This document shows positions 34,347 through 45,375 of a DNA stretch of 64,000 bases, one piece after another. The position numbers and the translations under genes were made by a program. The stretch comes from Drechslerella dactyloides (lineage: Eukaryota; Ascomycota; Orbiliomycetes; Orbiliales; Orbiliaceae): NCBI GenBank assembly GCA_020064725.1, contig JAGTWJ010000008.1, positions 682,001 through 746,000 of the forward strand. Direction: 5' to 3'. The notes below the pieces were generated by a model, which made no database searches, was not told where the DNA came from, and was given only the letters and a program-made list of their open reading frames with translations. How positions within the stretch are numbered: the first letter of the stretch is position 1; every line of letters starts with the position of its first letter.

Positions 34347-34662
34347 TTAAACAGCAGCAGGCTTAACGGTTGGGAATAGTCTTCTCGCTGCATCCACCGT
34401 ATCTGACGGATACGAATTAAACCCAACAGGATACCCGCATCATGCTCACGAACCATATTCACAACCTTCTCGAAATGCTTCGTCAGCGCCGGCTGTCCGC
34501 GGACGCCAAAGCCGATGATGACGGCATCCCATTTTCGTTCCTTGAGTTTGGTCTCAAAGATGCCGAGTTCGTGCGGTTCGAAGTCGCAGAGGACGATGTC
34601 GAAGGGGTCATATTGCAAGATATTACGTGTGGGTGGAGTCAAGTTGCAATTGGTATTCGATG
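34347..34662 (-). pseudogene. relic of a small conserved fungal protein, frameshifted and lacking a start
   Basis: The minus strand carries YDPFDIVLCDFEPHELGIFE, then KERKWDAVIIGFGVRGQPA and HFEKVVNMVREHDAG, a pattern I associate with a family of short fungal proteins of unknown function. The expected end, GYPVGFNSYPSDTVDAARRL followed by FPTVKPAAV and a stop at 34347, lies in a different frame, and no intron of workable length can join the two. Upstream, an acceptor-like CCGCAG precedes the frame at 34662, but no ATG occurs between it and the TATA-like sequence near 34800. Decay is therefore the simplest reading; a single base error in the sequence could explain the frameshift but not the missing start. 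Confidence 0.55.
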
Positions 34663-35591
34663 CTGCGGAGGTAAAATATATTCAATATAGGCGAAAGTTA
34701 GCAGAAATGTTCGAGAATGAGGTTTGTAGAAGTGTCGACGATTGATAATTGCTACAGTCCGATGAGATGCTGAATGATGATAAACTTCAGTCGTCACTCT
34801 TTATATGCAACCTACAACCCCAGGGATCGCAGCGCGGATGCGATGCAGAGCATTGGAATGTTCCAGCATTCCATTTGCTAGCTTGACAAGATCCCGCGAT
34901 GCGAGTTGTTGGTGTTGCATATTGCAGCAAGCTGACTAATTTGCCGTCGAGGTCGCGTGAATGTTCCCCCGTCGGCGAGTATCATGGCATCGGTGGGAGG
35001 GCACTCGTAAGGCGCATCGTCGTCCGCGACCTCTGGACGAGCTTCCGGATGTGCTCACGATGTTTCGTTTGAGCTCGGTGCAGTGTCGTCTGTGGCGGCG
35101 CCCAGCAGGGCCCAGAGCGGCAAGCATTGGCGGGCAGCTGGCGTCAGACAGCCCAAGTGCCAATGCAGGCTGGTGTCTCGAACGCGAAGTTTCAGGCCCC
35201 TTTCCATGTCTGAACGACTTACGCAAGCCTGGAGCCCTCCCTCCACCAATGCAACCTCCCAATCTCCGCCTTCTGACCTCCATCCACCATCACTGACAGC
35301 GACTCTCCAGCTCGAACAGTTACCTGACCTGCACGTCCTCACGATCACTTGACTTCTGAATAGTCAGTTACTGTAGTGCTACCCCTTTCCACCGATCGCA
35401 CCGCGAGTCGTCAGCTGGTCTGTCACGGCCCGAACCCGAACGCCATCCAGCTTCCCTCTTGAGCAGTGTAAGCTTCCCGCGGCGAGGCGCCGGCGCCGTT
35501 GTCGCCGTAAGGATTGAGAAGCACCGTTTACTAACTTTTACCGACACCGCAGTTCTTCGAGAGACTCGCCGTATACACACACTCGTTCACC
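34663..35591. other. intergenic, likely promoter of the secreted protein at 35592
   Basis: A TATA-like sequence on the minus strand (GCATATAAAG, near 34800) points toward the decayed gene. The part nearest 35592 is C-rich with no clear TATA box. No gene was seen. Confidence 0.5.
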
Positions 35592-36291
35592 ATGCGCATG
35601 CACGCCCCGAGCCTCGCCGCGGTCGGCACCTCGCTGCTCGCCCTCCCCCTCCTCGCCGCGGCCGCCGTCGCAGACAACACGATGGCCCCGATGGCCGCCG
35701 GCACCGACATGCCCGACTTCTCAAACCCCTACCGCCGCCCTTCCTTCGACGAGCACCTCTTCCCACCGCCGCCCGTGATCCTCAACACGGAGGAGAAGCT
35801 GCTGGCAAAGCGGCAGTCCGGGTCGGCCAACTTCATCGTGCACATGTGCCGCGACGGGACGCAGTCGAGCTGCGACAAGGTGTGGGTGTCCGCCGCGCAG
35901 TTCTGCTACGACAACGAGCACTGGTTCGGGTGGAAGGGCGACCCGGCGTCGTTCAAGAGCGCGAAGATCGAGGGGACGATGTGCTGCGCCTTCTTCTCGG
36001 ACAAGACGTGCAATAAGCCCGGCGGACACACGGGTTGGGTCACGCAGATTTGCCAGCAGGATAGCGGGGACGCGCTGCTTATCAATGGGGTTGTGAATTC
36101 GTGGATGTGCAATATTCCGTACGGGAGTGCGAATGTCAAGATGTCGGCGTCGCCGCCGGAGGTCAGCGCCATCCCGAAGGGGGCGGGCGGCCCGCCGGTC
36201 GCTACTCAGGTGAGTTTCATGCATCCAATCCCATGCGCTTGCGGTTGTGTGTTCTTTCGTGCTAACTCTGCGTATGTAGTACGCGCCTTGA
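35592..36291 (+). CDS. small cysteine-rich secreted protein with Kex2-type propeptide
   Basis: Exon 1 is 35592-36209 and exon 2 is 36280-36291, the latter coding only YAP and stop; 209 aa. The N-terminus is a signal peptide (SLLALPLLAAAAVA, cleavage near residue 28). A propeptide follows, ending in the dibasic site LLAKRQ at about residue 76. The mature part would be about 133 aa with eight cysteines (MCRDG, SSCDKV, QFCYDN, MCCAFF, KTCNKP, QICQQD, WMCNIP), enough for four disulfides. Trp-rich segments (EHWFGWKGDP; HTGWVTQICQ) are notable. I do not recognise the family. The neighbour downstream on the same strand is also a secreted Cys-rich protein with a KRQ processing site, but the mature sequences differ. 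A second in-frame ATG two codons downstream is equally possible as start. Confidence 0.75.
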
Positions 36292-36745
36292 GGAGTGTCA
36301 CTCAAGTTGGGCTTGTATCAGGTCCGCTACATCGGATGGTGAGGCTTGGTTGGAATTTGCTTGTATACATGTTCAGCTCGTTCTTTGTATTTTATCAATC
36401 TATCTATCTACTTACCTATCACATCACGGACCGGAGAAATTCAGCGGGGATTGCTCAACAGTTTTTGTCCGTAGCCAGTATACCAGCTACTTTTTATCTA
36501 CTTGCGTGTACCCAGTATATACGTACACGTACCACCAGTAATATCATCGACCGATCTCATGCTGTCGCATTTATAAATCTGCATTGAAGCAAGATCCCAG
36601 GTGATGTAGGGCTGACTAATCCGTCGACCGCCGTCCGTTCGTGCAAGCGTGCATGCACGCGATAGGTGCAGACTCCGAGTCGCCGCATCCATCCAGCGAG
36701 CCTTACATCATCGCACGCCGCACCGCACTTGGCGCATAACAAGCG
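36292..36745. other. intergenic between two secreted-protein genes
   Basis: The 3' region of the gene ending at 36291, with TATC-type short repeats near 36.40 kb. No gene was seen. Confidence 0.45.
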
Positions 36746-38889
36746 ATGAGCGATGACCATGCCGTGACACCGTCCAAGCCCATCACCCGCAATCCTAGTA
36801 TTCCCACGATGTTGTGCCCCCGCTATACCCTATACCCCAGCGCTTTCCTTATAAATATACGCCTACAATTAGTAGGAGGTTTCGTCCTGGCGTGGCTCGG
36901 CGTTATAAATATTATACTTAATCTCCCATCCACCGCCGCGGCTGTCGCTATAGCCGAGGGGACGTCAATTGCAACGGCAACGTCGCCGCCGACAAATGCG
37001 CACGCGCGGCCGCACCGGAACGATGGCTATCCGCCGCCCGTCCGTCTCCGGCTGCCGGAGACCGCAAAGTACCGGCCGGCGGACGTCGAGGAGCTCGTTC
37101 GGCAACATGAGGACGCCGTAGCGAATGGGATGCCGCGGCCTGTTATGAAGCTGTTTGCCGACGCGGTGGACGCTGGCGAGAAGTACTATTTTCACGTCGA
37201 TTCGTTCGGGGTGGAGTCGGATGTCGGGGTGCAGTATCTTCCTGTGAACGTGCACTTTGACTTCACAGACGACGATGACAGTTCACCGGATGGTGAGGAT
37301 GCGTTATTGGATAAACGGGCGGGAGAACATTCTAAACGGCAGGCGAGCTGTCCGAGTGGGAGTGCGCCGTGCGTCAACATTAGCAAGCTGGGGGTCTGCT
37401 GCCCCGGTGGGACGGCGTGCGTGAATATCCAGGACACGGGCTTCGGCACCGTTGGCTGCTGTCCAAGTACATACCCCGTTACTTATCTTTGCATCATACC
37501 AGCGTCGTAGAGGATATAATATATATAAGTAAGCATGGATGTAGCTGTGTATAACGTGTTCTAACGGCGGTATTCGATATATAGACGGCTCACCGTGCGG
37601 AAGCACGCTCAGCAACTGCGCGCCAGGGTAAATGCCTCACCTTTTCCCTCAACTTTAAAGACGAATTCACTCGCCTGCTTGGGTGCAGCAAAGAGATGTT
37701 GGAAGACTAACGAGTATAAATACGGTTTAGATACGCACAATGCCCACAGGGCTCCGGCGGCGGCTGCTGTCTGCCCGGATACGCCTGCTCGCCAAACGGC
37801 TGCCTCATCGGCGCGGGAAACACCGTCACAATCGCCGGCCTGCCCGCGACGTCGGTCGTGGTGGTGAATCCTAACCCGCCGGTTGTATCGACGTCAACGG
37901 GGTGGTCTACGTCTACGGTTACGGTTGCGGCCGTCGCGGGCGGCCTGGATATTTGCCAAGGGGGTTATTACCCGTGCGCTGCCTCGCTGGGATACGGTGA
38001 GCGTCACCCCCCTCCTCCGATAACTTCAATTTACATATAATATCCCAAGATTTTCAGCGATAGGAGATGCATGTCGTCGATATAATATATGTACTGATGC
38101 GGGTATTAGGCTGCTGTAGGATTGGCTACCTCTGCGGCGCCACCGACTGCCCGTACTACACCGGCCCCGGCGTACCGGGCAGCGAATACGCAACCTCAGG
38201 CGTCACGGTCACGCTACCAGGCGGTAACGGCGGCGTGATAAACCCCTCAACGATAATCTACCCAACCGAGGGCTTCTCGACAATCGGCACGCTCACGGTC
38301 GCGGGTGTGAACACGCAAGGCGACGCCAAGATTACAAACGCACCGGGCGCTCTCGTCGCGGTGAACGGCGGCGGCTGTCCGGCTGGTTTCTCGCAGTGCG
38401 GGGCCGAGTTCAACGGCGGGTGCTGTCGCGCTGGACGGGCGTGCGGGGTTAGTTATTGTCCGGTCGTGCAGGAGGTTGTGAATAGTGTTCCGAATGGCGG
38501 TGGCCCGGGTGTGGTTACGATCACGACGACGGCGGGGGGAGTTGTGAATGTGGGTGGGACTGGCGATAATGGGCTGTGTCCGACTAGTTGGTATAGCTGT
38601 CCGGCGACTGTGGCCGGCGGGTGCTGTCCGACAGGTGGGTTTGCACTGCGCCTGTACTGCTTTCTACACGATTTGAATGGAGTGCTAATGGTCGTGATTA
38701 GGGTATGCGTGTGGGATATATAATTGTCCGGCGGTGGTGACGATGAACGGCGTGGGAGTGGCGGCGACGACGGCTGCCGCTGTGCAAAAGGTGTCGCCGG
38801 TGGGGAGAAGCGCGGCTGGTACCGTTCGCGCTGAATACCGGAGTCTACTCGCCTGGGTGTCCTGCCTTGTTTTATATATGTTTATATGA
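36746..38889 (+). CDS. secreted or cell-wall protein with repeated GGCC cysteine modules
   Basis: Five exons: 36746-37466, 37585-37627, 37731-37996, 38110-38634, 38702-38889; phases agree, 580 aa from the first ATG. A hydrophobic stretch (QLVGGFVLAWLGVINIIL) acts as signal peptide or anchor. The ATG at 36809 gives a better signal peptide than 36746, but a TATAAATA motif (about 36851) lies inside this stretch, so the 5' end is uncertain. Dibasic sites (LLDKRAGEHSKRQASC) precede the cysteine part. Then come repeated modules of the form C-x(5-6)-C-x(5-8)-GGCC-x-x-G-x-x-C-x(3-4)-C, for example QCPQGSGGGCCLPGYAC, QCGAEFNGGCCRAGRAC and SCPATVAGGCCPTGYAC. Ser/Thr/Gly-rich spacers separate them. The C-terminus is hydrophobic (LLAWVSCLVLYMFI), suggesting a GPI anchor signal. 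Function unknown. Confidence 0.75.
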
Positions 38890-38987
38890 GAAGCAGGTAT
38901 ATACATGACAGCGTGCTGACAAGTATCTTATATTGTACGATGCATTGATACGTACGTACATACACACACGAGCAATGAAGTATATTG

Positions 38988-39845
38988 TCATTCGGGTTTG
39001 AGAACCTCCCCGCTCGCATCCGTCCGGTACATGACCGGACTGACAACCCCATCGCTCACCCCCCTAACGCGATTACGGCACCACAACTGCCGCTCCGCCG
39101 CGACAATCGCGCGTCCCGTCTCGCCGTCGCCGCCAACGAGCACGCTCTCGTCCAGTGTGCCGACGTACAGATCGATCTCCGTCGGCGTGCTGACGTTGCG
39201 CCAGCTGAGCGTCGACCCGCAGCTCTGGCAGAAGCCGCGGAAGACGCCGGGACTCGACGAGTATTCGCGGAAGCTGCGGTCTTCGCAGGTCCAGGTTATC
39301 CGGCTGGGCTCGAGGGTTAGGATGTGGGCCATCAGCGCGCCGGTTGCCTTGCGGCATTGGGTGCAGTGGCAGATTTCCCTTCTCTAGAATCGACATCGAC
39401 GTCGGTACGACGGGGCTGGTTAGCGAATGCATTGGTCGGCGTTTGATATATAGTTTTCACGTGTGGATGGATGGATGGCAGGATTGTCGTTATGTAAGTG
39501 CATGAATTGAGGACAACGATAAACACGGCTGGACGAGGCAGACGTCGCTCGTACTCGTACTCTTAATTAATATATACTGATCTAGCGCTCGTATCTGCCC
39601 TGCGGCACAGCTGTACAGAAGAGTTTGGTAGCGCTAGTGATGTATACGTGTAACGGTAACCTGCGTTGTCCCCGTTGCAGTTTCACATCCGGCGCGAGTG
39701 TAAAGTAAAGTTGGCATTCAGTCAAAAAGCTTAAGCTTACCTGCGGCGGCCAGCTGCCTTCCGGAAAGGCGATGGAGTAGCGCACGGCCTTGCAGAGGCA
39801 CCCGCCCGAAATGGGCTCGTGAGCCCCGCTTGCAGTATCATCCAT
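38988..39845 (-). CDS. GFA/CENP-V-type zinc-binding protein
   Basis: Exons 39741-39845 and 38988-39383 join in phase 0 to give 166 aa. The family of glutathione-dependent formaldehyde-activating (GFA) proteins is defined by zinc-binding cysteines, all present: GGCLCKAVRY at the N-terminus, CHCTQCRKATGA just after the intron, and RGFCQSCGSTLSW in the middle. The end of the domain (IDLYVGTLDE; the late Trp/Arg segment) is also as usual. The intron is unusually long for this window (357 nt). The true substrate of fungal members is mostly unknown; some act on glutathione adducts, others lack that activity. Cytosolic by lack of signals. No functional link to the neighbouring secreted proteins can be seen. 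Confidence 0.85.
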
Positions 39846-40793
39846 TGCGGTTCTGCTGTCTGTCTGTCGGGGTTCGTTCGTTACACGGGAGATGCGGTCG
39901 GGATGTTTGTATGTGGGTGGAAGGCACAGCAGCTGCACAGCTGTGGCACACACGGGACAGCTATCGTAAAGGTCAAGTCCTTGGGAGGGACAGCTACCGT
40001 AGCTAACCCGCCGCGGCGGATTGTACGAGCTTGAGTATGTACACTATGGCGCTAGCTAGCACATGCATGGCTTTTTGTGTCCGTTCACAGTTGAAATGTG
40101 ACACGATGGGACGTTGGTACATAGCCGACTGTAAACGAAGGTATACCGTCGAGTCGGCACTTGTCACCAACCCCAGCTCTGGAGTATGTAATGATGGAGG
40201 TGGCTGGGGAGAAAGCTCAAGCTTCGCGGTTGTCCGTGCCAAGTTGCTTTCCGGAGGGATCATAACCTGGGGAATATTGCTTGTACAGTATCTCACCGTT
40301 GAGCTCCGTGCGTGTGCATGCAACGGAGGCATCTCTGCATGCTCGAAGATTAGTCATATCGCGGATACATCCCATCCAATGAGTGCTGTATAGTAAAGCT
40401 ATAGTATGCTGGCTGCGACGACATCGTCGGTGTTAGGAGGCTAGCGGTCGCAGTTACGACGATGATGACTGCTATTGGCCAATATGCTCCGTTCGCTTGA
40501 ACTCGCTCCCTGCGAACATTTGGAGGAAGATGCCCCGAGCGATATTACTTAGTATTATCATCCGTCGTTACAGCCGGCCTGCACTGTGCAGAGCCTTCGT
40601 ACGAACCCTGGACAGAAACGCCCATGCGGGCTCAGCACTAACCAGTGGTGCAGCACGCCTTCTGGTCGGACCGGACTGGGGGTTAAGGTATATCTCCGCC
40701 CCCTGCTGGCAACCCCCGGAAAGCTTGGTGTTCTTGTTTCTCTCTGACTGTTGGGAACATGACGTCGGCGAAACAGCGTCGCTTTCCTCCGAC

Positions 40794-40818
40794 TTTTTTT
40801 TTTTTTTTTTTTTTTTTT
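40794..40818 (+). repeat. T25 homopolymer tract
   Basis: Twenty-five consecutive T residues in intergenic DNA. A second run of 15 T lies at 41126-41140. Such tracts exclude nucleosomes in fungal promoters, and they are also prone to length error in sequencing. Confidence 0.9.
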
Positions 40819-42096
40819 CTTTCTCTTCATTGCATCGCCAAAGGATTGGCTTGGGTTGTGGCCTTTTTGTAATTTTGAATTACGTCTGGAGGATTCTGTC
40901 GGCACGCAACTTGGGTGAATTACTAAGAGTCGTGCTCACACCTGCTGTCGCCGGCTGCGCTCGCTCTTCTCGTCGACCGGCTGTCGGGCGAGTGAATGAG
41001 CCCCCATGCACATGTACCTGAGAATCTGTATGCCAGATGGGTGACTTGTGAGAGATCTAGAAGAACCAAAGTTTCTCGCGTCTTGGCTTCCCACAGTTGG
41101 TAATGGTGGTAATTTCGACGCAGACTTTTTTTTTTTTTTTGTTTCTTAGTCCTGTCACCATCGAAGAAAATTTGGGTACGTTGTAAAGGCGGATATCTCG
41201 AGGCCGGGTTTCCGGTTTCAGACAGGCGCTATGGAGCTTTTTTTCCTCACAACGTTCTCGCAGCCGCATCCATCGCCCTGCGTGTCGCAACTGCAGGTGT
41301 CGTTTCGCACAGCCGTCGAAACCACCGTAGCTATAGTCAAGTCTATAGCTAAAAAATGGAAAAATAGCCACCAGGGTGTATTTTAGTCGTGATGTGTCTA
41401 TCCATGGGGAAGACTCATGCATGCCATGTTCCATCCCGTACGTGCCGTCCACGCCAGTCGAGTGGTCAGCAGCAGAGACAGGCCGTCCGTGAAGTTAGGT
41501 AATCGAGGGCCCCGGCCTGCGCAATTACGTAGCCGGGATACGAGATTCGACCGATCCGGGAGCCGGTGGAGGCAGCTCGGCTGGCCCGAGGCCTCGTTCC
41601 TATCGCCCAGATGCGAGGGGCCTGCCAGCTGCTAACGGCGAGAGGGCTGCAGTCCCTGCACATGGCAGACGGAGACCAGCTCGGCCTGCAGTTGGAAGCC
41701 CGCCGGAGACGATCTCTCCGTGTCTGGAGGCCGAGCAGAAGAAAAGATGGTGGTGAGGAGGAGTTAAACTGAGTTAACGGCCGAGTGGACTGTGCTGCAT
41801 GCCTTATTTGCGACCGAACGCAAAAATCGAAAATTGGGTGCGCAAGCCGCACCGGGATGCCGGCCTGGACTCTTATTTATTAGGAGCCTCGATCCCCCTC
41901 AATTGGGTTCTGGCTTCTCCTCCTGTCATCAGTAAGAAACATTATCTAGTATCTCATCATCTCGATATCGTCTTGTCGATAGCACGGCTCTGCGTAGACG
42001 GACCTTCCATTTAAACTCCCTCCGCCGCCAAAGTCACCTCGGCTCAAATAACGTCACCCCGTTCCGCCCGCCAAAACACAACCTCCACAACACACA

Positions 42097-42106
42097 TTTA
42101 TATATA
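42097..42106 (+). promoter_or_regulatory. candidate TATA box of the DHA1 transporter gene
   Basis: Reads TTTATATATA about 30-40 nt before the start codon at 42135. The close spacing implies a very short leader or a start site that scans, so it is only a candidate. Confidence 0.4.
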
Positions 42107-42134
42107 CGCATAATCGCACTCGCTTCCCGCCGCC

Positions 42135-43975
42135 ATGAACGAGGTCGACCTCGAGCTCGTCAAGAGCGAGGAGGACGCCCGCCGGCAGCACCAGCGACAG
42201 TCCGACGAGCACCGTCTGGAAAGAGAAGCCGCCGCTCTACACGAGAGCAAGAATGGCGCCGCCCAAAAGGAGTCGCTCGAGGACTCGACCGGTCCCACCA
42301 TTTCCCACATGCCCACCGTCCAGGACATCGAGGCCGGCGACGACGCCGAGCGGACCAGGACGCTGATGTCGCGGACGCGGACGGCGCAGTCGGTGCATGC
42401 GAACACAATCGGCGCGGACCCGACGCGGACACGATCGAGGAAGGAGAAGCTGCCGCCGTTCGGCAGCGGCAAGGACTACCCGCCCGCGCTGCCCGACCAG
42501 GAGCAGTACGTCGTCGAGTTTGACGGCTTCAGTAAGTTATTGAATCGTTACTAGGCATATGCGGATCGCAATACTAACAGCATGTTTTCGCAGGCGACCC
42601 GTTGCATCCGCAGAACTGGAGCCCGAGGAAGAAGTACCTGCTCTCAGCCCTGCTCGCCGCCACCTCCGCCTTCTGCGTCTGGGGCTCCAGTATCTTCTCG
42701 TCCGCCATCTTTGCCGTCGCCCAGGAATTCCACGTCAGCGCCGAAGTCGGCACGCTCGGCGTCTCGCTCTACATTCTCGGATTCGCGACCGGTCCATTGA
42801 TCTGGGCGCCGCTCAGCGAACTGTACGGCCGTCGACTGCCCATCATCATCGCCCAATTCGGCTTCGCCATCTTCCAGATCGCTGTCGCCGCGGGCAAGGA
42901 CCTCCAGACCGTTATCATCTGCCGGTTCTTCGGTGGCCTCTTCGCCGCCTGTCCGCTCGCTGTCGTCGGTGGCGCGTTCGCCGATATCTGGGATAACGCC
43001 CACCGCGGATACGCGATCAACATCTTCGCTCTCACCGTCTCCGCGCCGGCACTGCTCGCGCCCGTCGTCGGCGGCTTCATCGTCAACAGCTCGCTCGGAT
43101 GGCGGTGGACGGAGTGGATCACGGGCATCATCGGCTTCGTCCTCCTCTTCCTCAACATGTTCTACCTCGAGGAAACATACGCCCCCGTCGTCCTCGTCGA
43201 GAAGGCGCGCACCCTCCGCCGGCTGACCAAGAACTGGGGCATACACGCGAAACAGGAGCAGATCGAAGTCGACCTCAAGGAGCTCATCGAGAAGAACTTG
43301 TCGCGCCCGCTCAAGCTGCTTTTCACCGAGCCCATCGTTTTCTTCATCTCGCTCTACATTGCGTTCATCTACGGCATGCTCTACCTCATGCTCACAGCAT
43401 ATCCCATCGTCTTCCAACGCTACCACGGCATCAGCGGCGGCAAGGGCTCGCTGCCCCTCATCGGCCTCATCCTCGGCCAACTCCTCGGCGGCCTCATCGT
43501 CTTCCTCTACGAGCCGGTCTACATCCGCAAGATGAAAGCCAACCGCGGCATCCCGATCCCCGAGAACCGTCTACCGCCAGCAATGCTCGGCAGCATCCTG
43601 TTCCCGATCGGCCTGTTCTGGTTCGCGTGGACGGGCAACTACCCGCACATCCACTGGATCGTGCCAACGCTGTCCGGCATCTTTATCGGCGCGGGCATCT
43701 TCCTCATCTTTTTGCAGTGTCTCAACTACATTATCGACGCGTACCTCATGTTCGCGGCGTCCGCGATTGCGGCCAACGCGTTCCTGCGGTCGATCTTTGG
43801 CGCGGTGTTCCCGCTGTTCGCGACGTACATGTTCAATGCGCTGAAGGTCAACTGGGCGGGTACGCTGCTGGCGCTGGTCAGCGTTGTGCTACTACCGTGT
43901 CCGTTCATCTTCTACAAGATTGGCGCGAAGCTGCGCAAGAGGAGCAAGTACGCGCCTACCTTTGGGGATAACTAG
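42135..43975 (+). CDS. MFS transporter, DHA1 (drug:H+ antiporter) family
   Basis: Exons 42135-42531 and 42594-43975, joined in phase (GFS|DPLHPQNWS), 592 aa. The first about 135 residues are a charged cytosolic tail. DPLHPQNW marks the entry to membrane segment 1, as in fungal DHA1 proteins. Family motifs: GPLIWAPLSELYGRR (motif A after segment 2), CRFFGGLFAACPLAVVGG, WRWTEWITGI, and YLEETYAPVVL at the end of the N-half. The central loop and second six-segment half follow, ending in a basic tail. It is expected in the plasma membrane exporting drugs, polyamines or metabolites by proton exchange; the substrate cannot be read. The 62-nt intron contains a good branch-point sequence (TACTAACAG). 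Its 3' end faces the UstYa-like gene 495 nt away. Confidence 0.9.
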
Positions 43976-44470
43976 CGTGTTATACTAGTTTGGTAGAGTT
44001 TCGGCCGATGGTATCCGACGTGGCGTACGTCATTACCTGGAATTGTGGATATCGCTAGAGAGTTTATTGCATAGTGCGCTTTTGGGTTGTGGGTTCTTTC
44101 TTTCCCTTCTGCTTTTGATACTCAATCATTGCTTCGGCGTTCGCTGGGAGGTTGTGGGTTTTGTCTTTTGTTGTTCGTGATCTTGTGAATGATATAGTTC
44201 TTGTTGCTTATGAAAAAGTGTATTTCCTTTTGACGAATTTTCTTTTCTGGTGTGATTTTGCTTAGCAGTTTCTATCTTATCTTATATATAATGTAATAAT
44301 ACTAGTATCTATAGATCAGATAATATCATGACATTTAACTCCAAAAGTTCACCTCGTCTCGTATACACATTTACAATATATATAGTAGGAGTATACCTGA
44401 AATGCAACCAGGCGACTCGTCGGGATTGGCAGCCCATGTGACTTCGTATATACGTGTACAGTATATATGG
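43976..44470. other. convergent intergenic region
   Basis: The 3' ends of the transporter and the UstYa-like gene face each other. The sequence is T-rich and AT-rich, with no gene. Confidence 0.5.
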
Positions 44471-45375
44471 CTACGGCTCGACGTCCGAAGCACGATACTC
44501 CTCCGCCCAGCGAAACAATCCGCGAAAGTCACGACACATATGCACGCTGCCAAACCCGCCCACGCCGTTCAATTCAGCCTTCCACGGCTCGAGACTAGTA
44601 TCGGCGGCGCAGACGACGCTGGAGCGCAGGTACTCGAAGCAGTGGCGTGCGTGGACGACGTCGTGGTCATGGTGCGATAGCGCTGCGTCGTAGGATTTGA
44701 CGAGCATGTGGAGGCAGTGCAGTTGGTGGAAGGCTGCGATTGCGTATTGGTCTGCGTGGGTGGTGTTTTGATCCATGTCGTGGAGTGGGAGTGGGTGGTT
44801 TGCGGCGAGGAGTTTGGCGGCGGAGATGAAACCACGGCCGGCTGGTGGACATTATATTATATCACGTCGCCATTAGATTGGTGTGATTTTTATCAAGTGG
44901 TGAGTGGTGGTATGATATATGAGACGTGCTGGGGATGAGGCTTTTCCAGGCGGCTTCGCTGGCGAGGCGGGATGTCTCCGTCGAGCGGTTGAGGTAGACT
45001 TTCTCATCGTGGAATATGCTCGCGACGGGTCCTACTGGCGATTGCACTGCATTAGCACTGAGAGTGTAACGTAAGTACAGCATTAGATGCCACGTAGATT
45101 TGAAGGAGTAATGACCGACACGTTGAAATGTTGAGGCCGGGGAGCGCGAAGGGGAGAGTAATGGAGTCTGTCGATATGTGGAGGTATAGCGGATGCGCCG
45201 CGAGGGTGAGCAGCGAGGATACTACGGCGCTGACAGAGGCAGCTAGCACGATGGGCGAGATGCGTGATTTGGATTTGATGAATTTGCGACTTGAGTAATG
45301 TCGTGATGCTGGTGATGCTTCTTCCTCGACGTCAGGGCCTCCATCCTTTGCGGCGATAAAAGGCTCATGCTCCAT
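44471..45375 (-). CDS. UstYa/DUF3328-family oxidase-like membrane protein
   Basis: Exons 45122-45375, 44930-45057 and 44471-44841 give 250 aa, the usual size of the family. A cytosolic N-tail (about 45 aa) precedes one membrane segment (ISPIVLAASVSAVVSSLLTL). The lumenal domain follows: SIFHDEKVYLNRST, ASEAAWKSLIP joined to TGRGFISAAKLL, then the two signature blocks, FHQLHCLHML (HxxHC) and ARHCFEYLRSSVVC (HC). Both metal-binding candidate motifs are intact. Family members catalyse oxidative cyclisation, hydroxylation or chlorination of peptide natural products, as in ustiloxin and cyclochlorotine pathways, and are usually clustered. Here the neighbours are a DHA1 transporter and a TRAPP subunit; no precursor peptide or synthetase is visible. 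The second intron appears to use a GC donor. The start at 45375 has a good context (ACCGCCATGG). Confidence 0.87.

Larger units (their letters stand above)
39846..42134. other. 2.3 kb intergenic region with homopolymer tracts
   Basis: Divergent promoters of the minus-strand GFA gene and plus-strand transporter gene. Two long T runs lie at 40794-40818 and 41126-41140. No gene was recognised. A CRE-like TAACGTCACC lies near 42.05 kb, upstream of the transporter. Confidence 0.5.

Noticed and set aside
35592..38889. The secreted Cys-rich genes as RiPP precursors for the UstYa-like oxidase
   Set aside because: Their dibasic sites are single propeptide sites, and the repeated units are disulfide-type cysteine modules, not short identical cores separated by KR or KK.
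42644..43480. Long acidic minus-strand frame opposite the DHA1 transporter
   Set aside because: This is the antisense shadow of a GC-rich coding exon. The plus strand encodes a complete transporter with family motifs.
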